A DNA stretch of 42,400 nt from Rugamonas sp. (GCF_025354735.1 NZ_JANXMI010000143.1:1-42400), one strand, 5' to 3'. Shown: positions 23,601 through 32,246, counted from the stretch's first letter. Notes: generated by a model from the letters alone, not told the origin. Numbers and translations are program-made.

Positions 23601-26529
23601 CGTCGAGACGCTCGACAGCATCACCAGTACCGCGGCCATGGAGCAAGCGCCGCAAGTTCCGGTCGCCGAATCGCTGTCGCCGATAGAAGACGAGAAGCTC
23701 GATGCCGTGCCGGCCGAATCGCAGCTGGAAGGCGTTGCGGCGCTGGCCGACGGCGAGGAGTCCGCGCTCGATCAGCTGTTCCGCGCCGCTTACGACAGCA
23801 TCAGCGGCAGCATGGCCGCTGTGGCGCCGGCGGCGTCGGCGAACAAGCCGGCCAACGCCGGAGCGGCGGTCGATGATGGCATCGACGACCTGTTCGATTC
23901 CGCTTTCGATGACGCCTTCGCCGACCCCGCGCTGACGCAGATCGCAATGCCTGAGGCGCACGAGCCGCAGCGGGAGCCGGCGACGGTACCGGAAATCGTG
24001 TCGCAGTTTGAGGACGAGGAAGCCGGGCAAGTCGAGGAAGCCGAGGCGCTGGGGTTCGAGCCCGTGTCCGAAGCGCAGCCCGTGGCCGAACCGGAATTGG
24101 AGTTGGAATCCGAATTGGAGCCCGTCCCGGCGCCCGAATCCGAACCGGAACCAGAGTTCGAACCGCTGACGGAACTGGACATCGAAATCATTCCGCTGGC
24201 ACCAGCCGAAGCGGAAATCCTGACCGCCGCGCCGGCGCTCTTCCACGACGAAATCGATATCGATTTGCTGCCGGTGTTCCTGGAGGAGGGCGCCGATTTG
24301 CTGCCGCAGGTGGGCGAAGCGCTGCGCGCATGGCAGCACAATCCGGCCGACACCGCGCCGGCGCAGGCGCTGTTGCGTACTCTGCACACGGTCAAGGGCA
24401 GCGCGCGCATGGCCGGCGCGATGCGCCTGGGCCAGCACGCCCATGAAATCGAAACGCACATCGAAAACATGGTCCATGCCGGCACGGCGACGCCGCAGGC
24501 CTTCGACGAACTGCTGGCGCATTACGACCACGCGCTGCTGCTGTTCGAACAATTGCAGCAGCCGGCCGCGCTGGAGCAGGCCGCCGCCGATGCAAGCGAC
24601 GCCGCAGCGCCGGCAGTTGGCGCGGCATCGCTCGACAGCGCGCCTGTCTTCGTCGATTTCGACAACGCCGACAGCGCCGACAGCGACCTGCCGGCCGCCG
24701 TCAAGTCGCCGCTGGTGCGGGTGCGTGCCGATATTCTGGACCGCCTGGTCAACCAGGCCGGCGAGGTGTCGATTTCGCGTTCCAAGCTGGAAAACGAAGT
24801 GGACTCGCTGCGCTCCTCGCTGTCCGACTTCTCGGAAAACCTCACGCGCCTGCGCCGCCAGCTGCGCGAAGTGGAAATGCAGGCCGAATCGCAAATCGCT
24901 TCGCGCATGTCGATTTCCAGCGAGCGCGAATTCGATCCGCTGGAATTCGACCGATTCACGCGCCTGCAGGAGCTGACGCGGATGATGGCCGAAAGCGTCA
25001 ACGACGTCGCCTCCTTCCACGAAAGCCTGGGCCGCAGCATCGACAGCGCCAGCGAAGACCTGGTGCTGCAGGCGCGCCTGACGCGCGACCTTCAGCGCGA
25101 TCTGATGCGGGTGCGGATGGTGCCCTTCGCCAGTATTTCCGAGCGCCTGTTCCGGGTCGCGCGCCAGAGCGCCAAGGAGGTCGACAAGCGCGTCAACCTC
25201 GATATCCGCGGCAGCTCGGTCGAAATCGACCGCAGCGTGTTGGAGCGCATGGCCGCGCCGTTCGAGCACTTGCTGCGCAACGCCATCGCCCACGGCATCG
25301 AAACGCGCGAGCAGCGCGGCGGCGCCGGCAAGAACGAGACCGGCGAGCTGCTGGTGCAGGTCAGCCAGCAGGGCAACGAGGTCGTGATCGAATTCAGCGA
25401 CGATGGCGGCGGACTCGATCTCGATCGCATCCGCGCCAAGGCGCGCAGCGTCGGCCTGCTCGAAGCGGGCGAGGAAGTCAGCGACGCCGAAGCGGCCGAA
25501 CTGATTTTCGAGCCGGGCTTCACCACCGCCGAGGCGCTGACCGAATTGTCGGGACGCGGCGTCGGCATGGACATCGTCCGTTCCGAGGCGCAGGCGCTGG
25601 GCGGCCGGGTCGACACCGCCACCGCCAGCGGCAAGGGCGCGCGCTTCACCATCCGTCTGCCACTGACGCTGGCGGTGACGCAGGTGGTGCTGCTGTCGGC
25701 CGGCGGCAAGACCTATGCGATGCCGTCGATACTGGTCGAGCAGGTGCTGCAAATGAAGCAGGCCGCGCTGGTGGAAGCGCACACGCACGGCTACGTGCCG
25801 ATCCAGGGCCAGCACGCCACGCTGCATTATTTGCCGGCGCTGCTGGGCGACGACGCGCCGCGCGCCACCCTGCACCGCTCCAGTCCCGTGATGATGCTCA
25901 AGAACGGCAACGAGCGGCTGGCGGTGCAGGTCGACGAGGTGCTGGGCAACCGCGAGGTGGTCATCAAGAATATCGGGCCGCAGCTGGCGCGCATGGTGGG
26001 GATCGCCGGCGCGACGGTGCTCGGTTCGGGCGAGATCGTGCTGATTTTGAATCCGGTGGCGCTGGCGCAGCACCTGGCCCACCATCCGGTGCTGCGGCCG
26101 GTGCATGCGGCCGACGCGTCGGGGACGACGGCGGCCAGCGAGACGGCGCCGGCGCGGTCGCAGCAAAAGAGCATCATGGTGGTCGATGATTCGCTGACGG
26201 TGCGGCGCGTGTCCCAGCGCCTGCTCGAACGCGAAGGCTATCTGGTGACGCTGGCCAAGGACGGCGTCGACGCGCTGGAGCAGTTGCAGGGCTTGACGCC
26301 GGATTTGATGCTGGTCGATATCGAGATGCCGCGCATGGACGGTTTCGACCTGACCCGCAACGTGCGCGGCGACGAGCGCACGCGCGCGATCCCGATCATC
26401 ATGATTACCTCGCGCAGCGCCGACAAGCACCGCAACTACGCGCTGCAACTGGGCGTGAACGCCTACTTCGGCAAGCCGTTCCAGGAGCCGGTGCTGCTCG
26501 ACGCCATCAAGGGGCTGCTGGCGTCGTGA
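20647..26529 (+). CDS. pilL: Hybrid chemosensory histidine kinase PilL/ChpA (multi-Hpt CheA-type)
   Basis: At 1960 residues this is the central kinase of the Pil-Chp pathway. Residues 1-560 are an Hpt-like helical N-terminal region with no clear phospho-His. Three histidine-phosphotransfer sites are readable: His663 (SFHTLKGSGRMVG), His886 (AAHTLSGTSGTVGF, with Ser for the usual Lys) and His1247 (LHTVKGSARMAG). A long acidic linker lies between the last two. Next come the dimerisation helices, the ATPase N-box (FEHLLRNAIAHGIETREQRG), G-boxes (DDGGGLD, GRGVGMDIV), a CheW-like domain (about 1665-1810) and a C-terminal receiver with phosphoacceptor Asp1891 and Lys1943. Pseudomonas ChpA has more phosphotransfer domains. 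Output goes to PilG and PilH. No pilK or chpB follows; the next gene is convergent. Confidence 0.94.
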   Translation: MSNIDLPYTAPQFDTGPLSWVMVEIREALGRSKTALFEAGGREPEDQATQLQHAKSHLHQAHGALLMVDLDGVGLLTQAAEEVLDRFKAGTLKCSTDHVQAVTQMYQALVEYLEALLDGAPSQPVRLFPYYRALQEMLGAERIHPADLFYPDLSQIPGLPLAADAVNADYGAYRQRFEKALLPYLKSADAAARQANAGALLAALTLVADAQTDAKARTFWLAMQSFAELVASGHVAGGLYVKQLFGLINLQIRRLSQGTAAQPEAVLRDALFFIAGAHADANLAMPDSALQLRRVFALDGLVPSDYEARRYGQIDLEALALAKDGMAQAKAAWDRLANAEIDPALDATFGRALAQAAVACDKLGMPALGTLLRQLADVANTAISAGRSEELALEMASALLFAEHGLEQIRHLPDDFAAHADTIGARLLALVAGHTPPEAARWQGALAQQMQQDDTVVALAIEMKTGLRQVEKVLDEYYADPSKRPSLKELDPVLHQLQGALAMLDQDDAMHAATQVRTAVQQLAGGVNDAAHEPRALDDIAQNVGALGFFVDMLAQNPAGARERFAFDAEHGTFRAVPFRKMPAAELIPVLEEQVAPAPAPVPASAAPPQRIPASDAGVEAELLEIFISEAQEVLAFVGATLARPRAEAGSEEYLTMLRRSFHTLKGSGRMVGLNQFAEAAASIERVMNVWLSEARPASDDLFALLERAAHDLDLWVAELVATGVSARNADALSAAAARVQQGAAFDMAPAPADAIDAQPPVLELSDAPEASHEVAAPDEVEALDASDDGAAKREDSGVEAPAPEEEATAVAAPAGGNIIDFPSVTMPPPRDDNFRHIGALEIPLPLYNIYLAETDELVRLLTRDFGEWRHEPRRPVTGEALQAAHTLSGTSGTVGFTLLREVAHALELTLEALLPPAPHLDPAQHDLLDFTIERIRQMLQSFAAGAMPAPQPELMAALLDLRTQLATTPPAASDDIEARLDALFVETLDSITSTAAMEQAPQVPVAESLSPIEDEKLDAVPAESQLEGVAALADGEESALDQLFRAAYDSISGSMAAVAPAASANKPANAGAAVDDGIDDLFDSAFDDAFADPALTQIAMPEAHEPQREPATVPEIVSQFEDEEAGQVEEAEALGFEPVSEAQPVAEPELELESELEPVPAPESEPEPEFEPLTELDIEIIPLAPAEAEILTAAPALFHDEIDIDLLPVFLEEGADLLPQVGEALRAWQHNPADTAPAQALLRTLHTVKGSARMAGAMRLGQHAHEIETHIENMVHAGTATPQAFDELLAHYDHALLLFEQLQQPAALEQAAADASDAAAPAVGAASLDSAPVFVDFDNADSADSDLPAAVKSPLVRVRADILDRLVNQAGEVSISRSKLENEVDSLRSSLSDFSENLTRLRRQLREVEMQAESQIASRMSISSEREFDPLEFDRFTRLQELTRMMAESVNDVASFHESLGRSIDSASEDLVLQARLTRDLQRDLMRVRMVPFASISERLFRVARQSAKEVDKRVNLDIRGSSVEIDRSVLERMAAPFEHLLRNAIAHGIETREQRGGAGKNETGELLVQVSQQGNEVVIEFSDDGGGLDLDRIRAKARSVGLLEAGEEVSDAEAAELIFEPGFTTAEALTELSGRGVGMDIVRSEAQALGGRVDTATASGKGARFTIRLPLTLAVTQVVLLSAGGKTYAMPSILVEQVLQMKQAALVEAHTHGYVPIQGQHATLHYLPALLGDDAPRATLHRSSPVMMLKNGNERLAVQVDEVLGNREVVIKNIGPQLARMVGIAGATVLGSGEIVLILNPVALAQHLAHHPVLRPVHAADASGTTAASETAPARSQQKSIMVVDDSLTVRRVSQRLLEREGYLVTLAKDGVDALEQLQGLTPDLMLVDIEMPRMDGFDLTRNVRGDERTRAIPIIMITSRSADKHRNYALQLGVNAYFGKPFQEPVLLDAIKGLLAS

Positions 26530-26542
26530 GGCCGTAGCTAAA

Positions 26543-26559
26543 TCGGGGTCCGACCCCGA
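26543..26559. terminator. GC-rich palindrome between convergent pilL and photolyase genes
   Basis: TCGGGGTC and GACCCCGA form an 8-bp perfect dyad around a single C. It sits in the 52-bp gap between two convergent stops. There is no T run, so it may be a weak terminator or a dispersed palindromic repeat. Confidence 0.4.
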
Positions 26560-26581
26560 CGTCGCCGCGGCGTAATCACTT

Positions 26582-28042
26582 CTATAAAACCGGCGCCGGC
26601 AGCTTCACCACCGCGTAGCGCTCCAGCGTGCGTTTGCGCGCCTCGTCGTGCATCACGAGCGGTTCGGGATAGTCGCGTCCGAGCCGCAAACCTTTTTGCT
26701 CCAGCAGCATGCGCGGCACCAGCCATGGCGCGTGAATCTCTTTGTCGTCCAGTGCCTTCAGCTGCGGCAGATAGCGCCGTATGAACTTGCCCGCCGCATC
26801 GAACTTCTCGGACTGCGTGACCGGATTGAAGATGCGGAAGTAGGGCTGCGCATCGCAGCCCGACGACGATGCCCACTGCCAGCCGCCGTTGTTCGACGCC
26901 AGGTCGAAGTCGTTCAAATGCAGCGCGAAATACGCCTCGCCACGGCGCCAGTCTATGCCCAGATCCTTGATTAAAAAGCAGGCCGTGACCATGCGCAGGC
27001 GGTTGTGCATATAGCCGGTCTGGTTCAGCTGCGCCATCGCGGCGTCGACCAGCGGATAGCCGGTGCGGCCTTGGCACCAGGCCTCGAACGCCGCATCGGC
27101 ATCGGCCCCGGTTTCCCACTCGATGGCGTCGTAGGCCGGCTTGAAGGACGCCGTCGCCACGCGCGGATGATGGAATAAAATCATCGCATAGAACTCGCGC
27201 CAGATCAGTTCCTGCAACCACACCAGCGCCCCTTCGCCGCCGCCGCCGCGCGCCATCAGATCGGTCACGGTGCGCACCAGGTGGCGCACCGACAGCGTGC
27301 CGAAACGCAGATGCATCGACAGGTAGGACGGTCCCTTGATGGCAGGGAAGTCGCGCGCGACATGGTAGTTGGCCATGCGCGGCAAAAAATCCTCGAACAG
27401 CCGGGCCGCGCCGGACATCCCGGTCGGTATCGCCATCTGCGTCAGATTGGTCGGCTCGAAGCCCAGTTGCGCCAGCGTCGGCAAGTCGCTGGCGCCGGGC
27501 GCCAGCCGCGCCGCAAAAGGTTCGATATCGAACGATGCCAGCACCGAGGGATCGGCTTCGAGCCGCTTGCGCCAGGCGTTTTTATACGGCGTGTAGACCG
27601 AGAACACGCCGCCGGTCTGCGACAGCACTTCGCTTTTTTCAAAGATCACCTGGTCCTTGTAGCTGTGCCACTGGCGGCCGGCGGCGCGCAGCTGCCCGGC
27701 CACGGCGGCATCGCGCGCGATGGCTGGCGGCTCGTAATCGTCGTTGGCGTAAACGGCGTCGGCCCCCAGTTCGGCCGCCAGTTGCGGGATGGCGCGGGCG
27801 GCGTCGGCGTGGCGCACGATCAGGTGGCCGCCCAGTTGTTGCAGTTCGGCCGCCAGTTCGGCGATGCAGGCGTGGATGAATTCAAGCCGGCGGTCGGCGC
27901 GCGGCAAGCCGGCAAGAATGGCGCTGTCGTAGATAAAAACGCAATAAACGGTGGCGCTGTGGCGCAAGGCATGGTGCAGGGCGGCATGGTCGAAGGCGCG
28001 CAGGTCGCGCCGGAACCAGACCAGGGTGGTGTTGAGTGCCAT
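26582..28042 (-). CDS. phrB: Deoxyribodipyrimidine photolyase (CPD photolyase class I)
   Basis: Photolyase uses blue light and reduced FAD to split cyclobutane pyrimidine dimers. The start complementary to 28040-28042 (MALNTTLVWFRRDLRAFDHAAL) gives 486 residues; an in-frame ATG 6 codons earlier is possible but lacks support. The N-terminal antenna domain carries the FRRDLR signature. The C-terminal FAD domain has LIWREFYAMILFHHP, GYPLVDAAMAQLNQTGYMHN, LIKDLGIDWRRGEAYFA, and DLASNNGGWQWASSSGCDAQ (NNGGWQW at about 384-390), a class I CPD pattern including the WxxW electron-transfer region. It is convergent with pilL and divergent from yqgE. The antenna chromophore cannot be told. Confidence 0.95.
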   Translation of the reverse strand: MALNTTLVWFRRDLRAFDHAALHHALRHSATVYCVFIYDSAILAGLPRADRRLEFIHACIAELAAELQQLGGHLIVRHADAARAIPQLAAELGADAVYANDDYEPPAIARDAAVAGQLRAAGRQWHSYKDQVIFEKSEVLSQTGGVFSVYTPYKNAWRKRLEADPSVLASFDIEPFAARLAPGASDLPTLAQLGFEPTNLTQMAIPTGMSGAARLFEDFLPRMANYHVARDFPAIKGPSYLSMHLRFGTLSVRHLVRTVTDLMARGGGGEGALVWLQELIWREFYAMILFHHPRVATASFKPAYDAIEWETGADADAAFEAWCQGRTGYPLVDAAMAQLNQTGYMHNRLRMVTACFLIKDLGIDWRRGEAYFALHLNDFDLASNNGGWQWASSSGCDAQPYFRIFNPVTQSEKFDAAGKFIRRYLPQLKALDDKEIHAPWLVPRMLLEQKGLRLGRDYPEPLVMHDEARKRTLERYAVVKLPAPVL

Positions 28043-28244
28043 TGTTGTGCTTGCGGTCAAGGTTGAGGGGGATTTTTGGCCCCAAGGGCCAGCGTGGCCG
28101 CGCGCGCCATGGTGTTCGGTGTGGCCGCGGCGGGTTTTCAGTGTAAACTATCGGTATGGTCGCCGTAGCGAATCGTGCGATCCGTGCGAATATTACAAGA
28201 GCAATACAGCCGAATAGAGCAGTCCAGCAGAGAGAGTAACGAGT

Positions 28245-28907
28245 ATGAAGAAAAGCAAAGTCGATAAATCTCTACCTGTGCCGGGTCTGATCCAGGATCC
28301 TTCCGACCGCCTGCCGTCGTCCGCCGAGACGGCCGCCGCCTCCGGCCTGAACCTGGCGAACCACTTTTTGATCGCCATGCCGTCGATGGAAGATCCGGTC
28401 TTCAGCGGTACCGTGGTCTACGTCTGCGAGCACAACGAGAACGGCGTGCTCGGCGTGGTTATCAACAAGCCCACTGACATGACGATGCAGGTGCTGTTCG
28501 AGCGCATCGACCTGAAACTCCAGGCCGGCCTGGACATGCCGATCAGCGACGCCCCCATCATGTTCGGAGGCCCGGTGCAGGACGACCGCGGCTTCGTGCT
28601 GCACACGCCGGGCACGCGCTATTCGTCGTCGCTGACGGTGACCGACGAGGTGGCGTTCACGACGTCGATCGACGTGCTCGAAGCGGTGGCCGCCGGCACC
28701 GGCCCGTCGCGCATGCTGGTGTCGATCGGTTACTCGGGCTGGAGCCCGGGCCAGCTGGAAGATGAAATCGGCCGCAACGGCTGGCTCACCGTCGGCGCCG
28801 ACGCCCGCATCCTGTTCGAGATGCCGGTCGAGGAACGCTACGTGGCGGCCATGAGGCTGCTCGGCATCGACCCGCTGATGCTGACCTCCGAGGCCGGCCA
28901 TGCGTGA
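28245..28907 (+). CDS. yqgE: YqgE/AlgH family protein
   Basis: This is a conserved cytoplasmic protein of 220 residues in the UPF0301 family; the Pseudomonas relative AlgH affects alginate expression, but no biochemical activity is firmly established. Core motifs are LANHFLIAMPSMEDPVFSGT, VYVCEHNENGVLGVVINKP, the glycine-rich FGGPVQDDRGFVLHT, and GYSGWSPGQLEDEI. A ~30-residue N-terminal extension (MKKSKVDKSLPVPGL...) precedes the core. The upstream 202-bp gap to the divergent photolyase holds a possible -10 box TAAACT (28144-28149) without a clear -35. ruvX follows after 36 bp, a linkage seen across proteobacteria. Confidence 0.93.
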   Translation: MKKSKVDKSLPVPGLIQDPSDRLPSSAETAAASGLNLANHFLIAMPSMEDPVFSGTVVYVCEHNENGVLGVVINKPTDMTMQVLFERIDLKLQAGLDMPISDAPIMFGGPVQDDRGFVLHTPGTRYSSSLTVTDEVAFTTSIDVLEAVAAGTGPSRMLVSIGYSGWSPGQLEDEIGRNGWLTVGADARILFEMPVEERYVAAMRLLGIDPLMLTSEAGHA

Positions 28908-28943
28908 TGCCGCTGTCCTGGGCGTATCGGGGCGGGGCTGAGC

Positions 28944-29345
28944 ATGGAAACGATATTCGGTTTTGACTTCGGCATCAAGCGCATCGGCCTGGCGATGGGG
29001 AACACCCTGATCCGCCAGGCGCAACCCCTGAAGGTGGTCAGCGCCATCGACAACGCGGCCCGTTTCGACGCCATCGGCGCGCTGATCGCCGAGTGGACGC
29101 CGGCGCGCCTGATCGTCGGCCTGCCCTCGCATCCCGATGGCGTCGAACACGAGATGAGCGCGCGCTGCCGCCGTTTCGCCAACCAGCTGCACGGCCGCTA
29201 CAATTTACCGGTGGTGCTGGTCGACGAGCGCTACTCGTCGGCCGTCATCTCGGCCAAACGCGGCGAGGTGATCGACGACCGCGCCGCCGCCATCATCCTG
29301 CAACAATACTTTGACGCGCTTTCCAACGACAATGAATCCAACTGA
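28944..29345 (+). CDS. ruvX: Putative Holliday junction resolvase / pre-16S rRNA nuclease YqgF
   Basis: The 133-residue RNase H-fold protein shows FGFDFGIKRIGLAMGN with metal-binding Asp8, RLIVGLPSHPDG, LVDERYSSAVISAK and the final acidic VIDDRAAAIILQQYFD. YqgF is known to process the 5' end of 16S rRNA in E. coli, while it was first proposed as a Holliday-junction resolvase. It sits between yqgE (36 bp upstream) and pyrR, whose start lies 14 nt inside this gene, so pyrR translation is probably coupled. Confidence 0.94.
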   Translation: METIFGFDFGIKRIGLAMGNTLIRQAQPLKVVSAIDNAARFDAIGALIAEWTPARLIVGLPSHPDGVEHEMSARCRRFANQLHGRYNLPVVLVDERYSSAVISAKRGEVIDDRAAAIILQQYFDALSNDNESN

Positions 29346-29862
29346 TCCCTCCCGGCTCGACGCCGAAGCGCTGTACGCGACCCTGCTGGCGCAAGTGCGC
29401 ACCGGCCTGGCCGGCGCCGCCGATGTCGCCATCGTCGGCATCCATTCCGGCGGCGCGTGGCTGGCCGAACGCCTGGCCGCCGACCTGTCGCTGACGGCGC
29501 GCCTCGGCTTCATCGACGTCTCGTTCTACCGCGACGACTACGCGCAAAAAGGGCTGCACGCCGACGTCAAGCCGACCCAGATCGGCTTCGACGTCAACGG
29601 CGCCACGCTGCTGCTGGTCGACGATGTGCTCTACACCGGCCGCACCACGCGCGCCGCGATCAACGAGTTGTTCGACTACGGCCGCCCGGCGCGCATCATG
29701 CTGGCCGCCCTGGTCGACCGCGGCGGGCGCCAGTTGCCGATCGCCGCCGATTTCGTCGCCGCCACCGTGACGCTGCCGCCGGAACAGGCGCTGGTGCTGC
29801 GGCGCGCCGACGCCGGACTGCCGGGACAATTCACGCTTACCATAGATGACCACCATGCTTAA
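29332..29862 (+). CDS. pyrR: PyrR-type bifunctional regulator / uracil phosphoribosyltransferase
   Basis: PyrR proteins in Gram-positives bind pyr mRNA to cause attenuation and also have uracil phosphoribosyltransferase activity. The ATG at 29332 ([15 protein letters not shown]) gives 176 residues, the family length; an in-frame start 21 nt earlier has no better support. Type I PRTase features are the [15 protein letters not shown] loop, [13 protein letters not shown], and the PRPP motif [18 protein letters not shown] (94-111). It overlaps ruvX by 14 bp and runs into pyrB by 17 bp. I saw no PyrR-type anti-terminator/terminator leader in front of pyrB because the genes overlap, so RNA attenuation at this site seems unlikely. 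Confidence 0.93.
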   Translation: MNPTDPSRLDAEALYATLLAQVRTGLAGAADVAIVGIHSGGAWLAERLAADLSLTARLGFIDVSFYRDDYAQKGLHADVKPTQIGFDVNGATLLLVDDVLYTGRTTRAAINELFDYGRPARIMLAALVDRGGRQLPIAADFVAATVTLPPEQALVLRRADAGLPGQFTLTIDDHHA

Positions 29863-30820
29863 TCCGCAACTGAATAAACACGGCGAACTCCAGCACCTGC
29901 TGACGATAGAGGGCCTGCCCAAGTCCATCGTCAACCACATCCTGGACACCGCCTCGTCCTTCGTCGGCATCTCCGACCGCGACGTCAAGAAGGTGCCGCT
30001 GATGCGCGGCAAATCGGTTTTCAACCTGTTCTTCGAAAACTCCACCCGCACCCGCACCACGTTCGAGATCGCGTCCAAGCGGTTGTCGGCCGACGTCATC
30101 AACCTGAATATCCAGGCCTCCTCGGCCAGCAAGGGCGAGTCGCTGCTCGACACCATCGACAACCTGTCGGCCATGCACGCCGATATGTTCGTCGTGCGCC
30201 ACGCGCAATCGGGCGCGCCCTACCTGATCGCCAAGCACCTGATCGACACCAAGCAGCCGCACGTCCACGTCGTCAACGCCGGCGACGGCCGCCACGCGCA
30301 TCCGACGCAAGGCCTGCTCGACATGTACACCATCCGCCACTACAAGAAGGACTTCACCAACCTGACGGTGGCCATCGTCGGCGACATTCTGCACAGCCGC
30401 GTGGCCCGTTCCGACATCCACGCCCTGACCACGCTGGGCGTGCCGGAAGTGCGCGCCATCGGCCCGCACACGCTGCTGCCGGGCGGCCTTGAGCAGATGG
30501 GCGTGCGCACCTTCACCAATATGGATGAAGGCTTGAAGGGCGTCGACGTCATCATCATGCTGCGTTTGCAGAACGAGCGCATGAGCGGCGCGCTGCTGCC
30601 GTCGGCCCAGGAATACTTCAAGAGCTACGGCCTGACGCCGGAGCGCCTGGCGCTGGCCAAGCCGGACGCCATCGTGATGCACCCCGGTCCCATGAACCGT
30701 GGCGTGGAAATCGATTCGGCGGTGGCCGACGGTCCGCAGGCGGTGATTTTGCCGCAGGTGACGTTCGGGATCGCGGTCCGCATGGCGGTGATGAGCATTT
30801 TGGCAGGGACGCAGGGATGA
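29846..30820 (+). CDS. pyrB: Aspartate carbamoyltransferase, catalytic subunit
   Basis: PyrB condenses carbamoyl phosphate and aspartate to carbamoyl aspartate, the first committed pyrimidine step. From the ATG at 29846 it has 324 residues (321 if the in-frame ATG at 29855 is used). The carbamoyl-phosphate loop [13 protein letters not shown] (63-74 region) is intact, as are [43 protein letters not shown] and [13 protein letters not shown]. There is no pyrI regulatory gene. Instead a dihydroorotase-like gene overlaps its stop by 4 nt, as in Pseudomonas, where the two proteins form one dodecameric holoenzyme. Confidence 0.97.
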   Translation: MTTMLNPQLNKHGELQHLLTIEGLPKSIVNHILDTASSFVGISDRDVKKVPLMRGKSVFNLFFENSTRTRTTFEIASKRLSADVINLNIQASSASKGESLLDTIDNLSAMHADMFVVRHAQSGAPYLIAKHLIDTKQPHVHVVNAGDGRHAHPTQGLLDMYTIRHYKKDFTNLTVAIVGDILHSRVARSDIHALTTLGVPEVRAIGPHTLLPGGLEQMGVRTFTNMDEGLKGVDVIIMLRLQNERMSGALLPSAQEYFKSYGLTPERLALAKPDAIVMHPGPMNRGVEIDSAVADGPQAVILPQVTFGIAVRMAVMSILAGTQG

Positions 30821-32154
30821 AACTACATATTAAAAATGGCCGCGTGATCGACCCGGCCAACGGCATCGACGGCGTGAACGACCTCTTTATCGCCGACGGC
30901 AAGGTGCTGGCGGTGGGCGCGGTATCGGCCGAATTCGCCGCCGGCTTCGCGGCCGGCCAGACCATCGACGCCACCGGCCTGATCGTGGCGCCGGGCTTCG
31001 TCGACCTGTCGGCGCGCCTGCGCGAACCGGGCTACGAATACAAGGCCACGCTGGAATCGGAAATGCAGGCCGCGATGCAGGGCGGCGTCACCAGCCTGGT
31101 TTGCCCGCCGGACACCGATCCGGTGCTGGACGAGCCGGGCCTGGTCGAGATGCTCAAGCACCGCGCCAAGACGCTCAACCAGGCGCATGTACACCCATTG
31201 GGCGCGCTCACCGTCGGCCTGAAAGGCAAGGCGCTGACCGAGATGGCCGAGCTGACCGAAGCCGGTTGCATCGGCTTCTCGCACGCCGAAGAACCGATCG
31301 AAGACACCACCGTGCTGCTGCGCGCCATGCAGTACGCGAAGACCTTCGAGTACACCGTCTGGCTGCGGCCGCAGGACGCCCACATCGGCCGCGGCGGCAT
31401 CGCCCACGCCGGCCCGCTGGCGTCGCGCCTCGGCCTGTCCGGCGTGCCGGTGATGTCCGAGACCATCGCGCTGCACACCATCTTTGAACTGATGCGCGCC
31501 ACCGGCGCCCGCGTCCACCTGTGCCGCATGTCGTCGGCGGCCGGCCTGGAGCTGGTGCGCAGCGCCAAGAAGGAAGGCTTGCCGGTCACCTGCGACGTCG
31601 GCGCCCACCACATCCACATGACCGACGCCGACATCGGCTTCTTCGATTCCAACGCCCGCGTCACGCCGCCGTTCCGCAGCCAGCGCGACCGCGACGCCAT
31701 CCGCGCCGGCCTGCTGGACGGCACCATCGACGCCGTCTGCTCCGACCACACGCCGGTCGACGACGATGAAAAACTGCTGCCCTTCGGCGAAGCGTCGCCC
31801 GGCGCCACCGGCCTGGAACTGCTGCTGTCGCTGGCGCTGAAGTGGGCCGACGATTATGCCGAAGGTCAGCCGGCGCCCGACGCCGGCGTTGGCCGCAGCG
31901 CGCTGGCGCGGGCCGTCGCCAAGATCACGTCCGACCCGGCGCGCGTGGCCAAGCTGGCCAGCGGCACGCTGTCGGTCGGCAGCGTGGCCGACGTCTGCCT
32001 GTTCGATCCGGCCGCGCGCTGGACGGTGCAGGCCTCGGCGCTGGCCAGCCAGGGCAAGCACACGCCCTTCATCGGCTACGAATTGAGCGGACAAGTGCGG
32101 GCCACCATCGTCGCCGGCCATGTCGCTTACCAGCGCGCGCCGGCATCGCTCTAA
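30817..32154 (+). CDS. pyrC: Dihydroorotase-family protein, PyrX (PyrC-prime) type, probably non-catalytic
   Basis: The 445-residue protein has the amidohydrolase fold of type I dihydroorotase ([70 protein letters not shown]). In active enzymes the first metal site reads DLHxHLREPG. Here it is [10 protein letters not shown], with Ser65 and Arg67 in place of both histidines. That matches the inactive PyrC-prime/PyrX subunits described in Pseudomonas, which are needed only for assembly of aspartate carbamoyltransferase. The 4-nt overlap with pyrB fits such a role. Automatic annotation will call it dihydroorotase; a functional one should be encoded elsewhere. Confidence 0.92.
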   Translation: MKLHIKNGRVIDPANGIDGVNDLFIADGKVLAVGAVSAEFAAGFAAGQTIDATGLIVAPGFVDLSARLREPGYEYKATLESEMQAAMQGGVTSLVCPPDTDPVLDEPGLVEMLKHRAKTLNQAHVHPLGALTVGLKGKALTEMAELTEAGCIGFSHAEEPIEDTTVLLRAMQYAKTFEYTVWLRPQDAHIGRGGIAHAGPLASRLGLSGVPVMSETIALHTIFELMRATGARVHLCRMSSAAGLELVRSAKKEGLPVTCDVGAHHIHMTDADIGFFDSNARVTPPFRSQRDRDAIRAGLLDGTIDAVCSDHTPVDDDEKLLPFGEASPGATGLELLLSLALKWADDYAEGQPAPDAGVGRSALARAVAKITSDPARVAKLASGTLSVGSVADVCLFDPAARWTVQASALASQGKHTPFIGYELSGQVRATIVAGHVAYQRAPASL

Positions 32155-32246
32155 TTCAGGCGGGCCAGTGCCGACAAGGCGCGCTTGCGGGCGCGCCGGA
32201 CCGGCGCCGGCCTCTCTTTTCGTCCCGTCCCCGTCCCGGATCTGAT

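Noticed and set aside
23290..26448. Minus-strand open frame of 1052 codons opposite the kinase part of pilL
   Set aside because: Same shadow effect; the plus strand carries the ATPase, CheW-like and receiver motifs over this stretch.
31842..32246. N-terminal extension of the PlsC-like frame into pyrX
   Set aside because: The extra 135 codons lie in the wrong frame of pyrX and are Arg-rich; the natural N-terminal membrane helix starts at the TTG at 32247.
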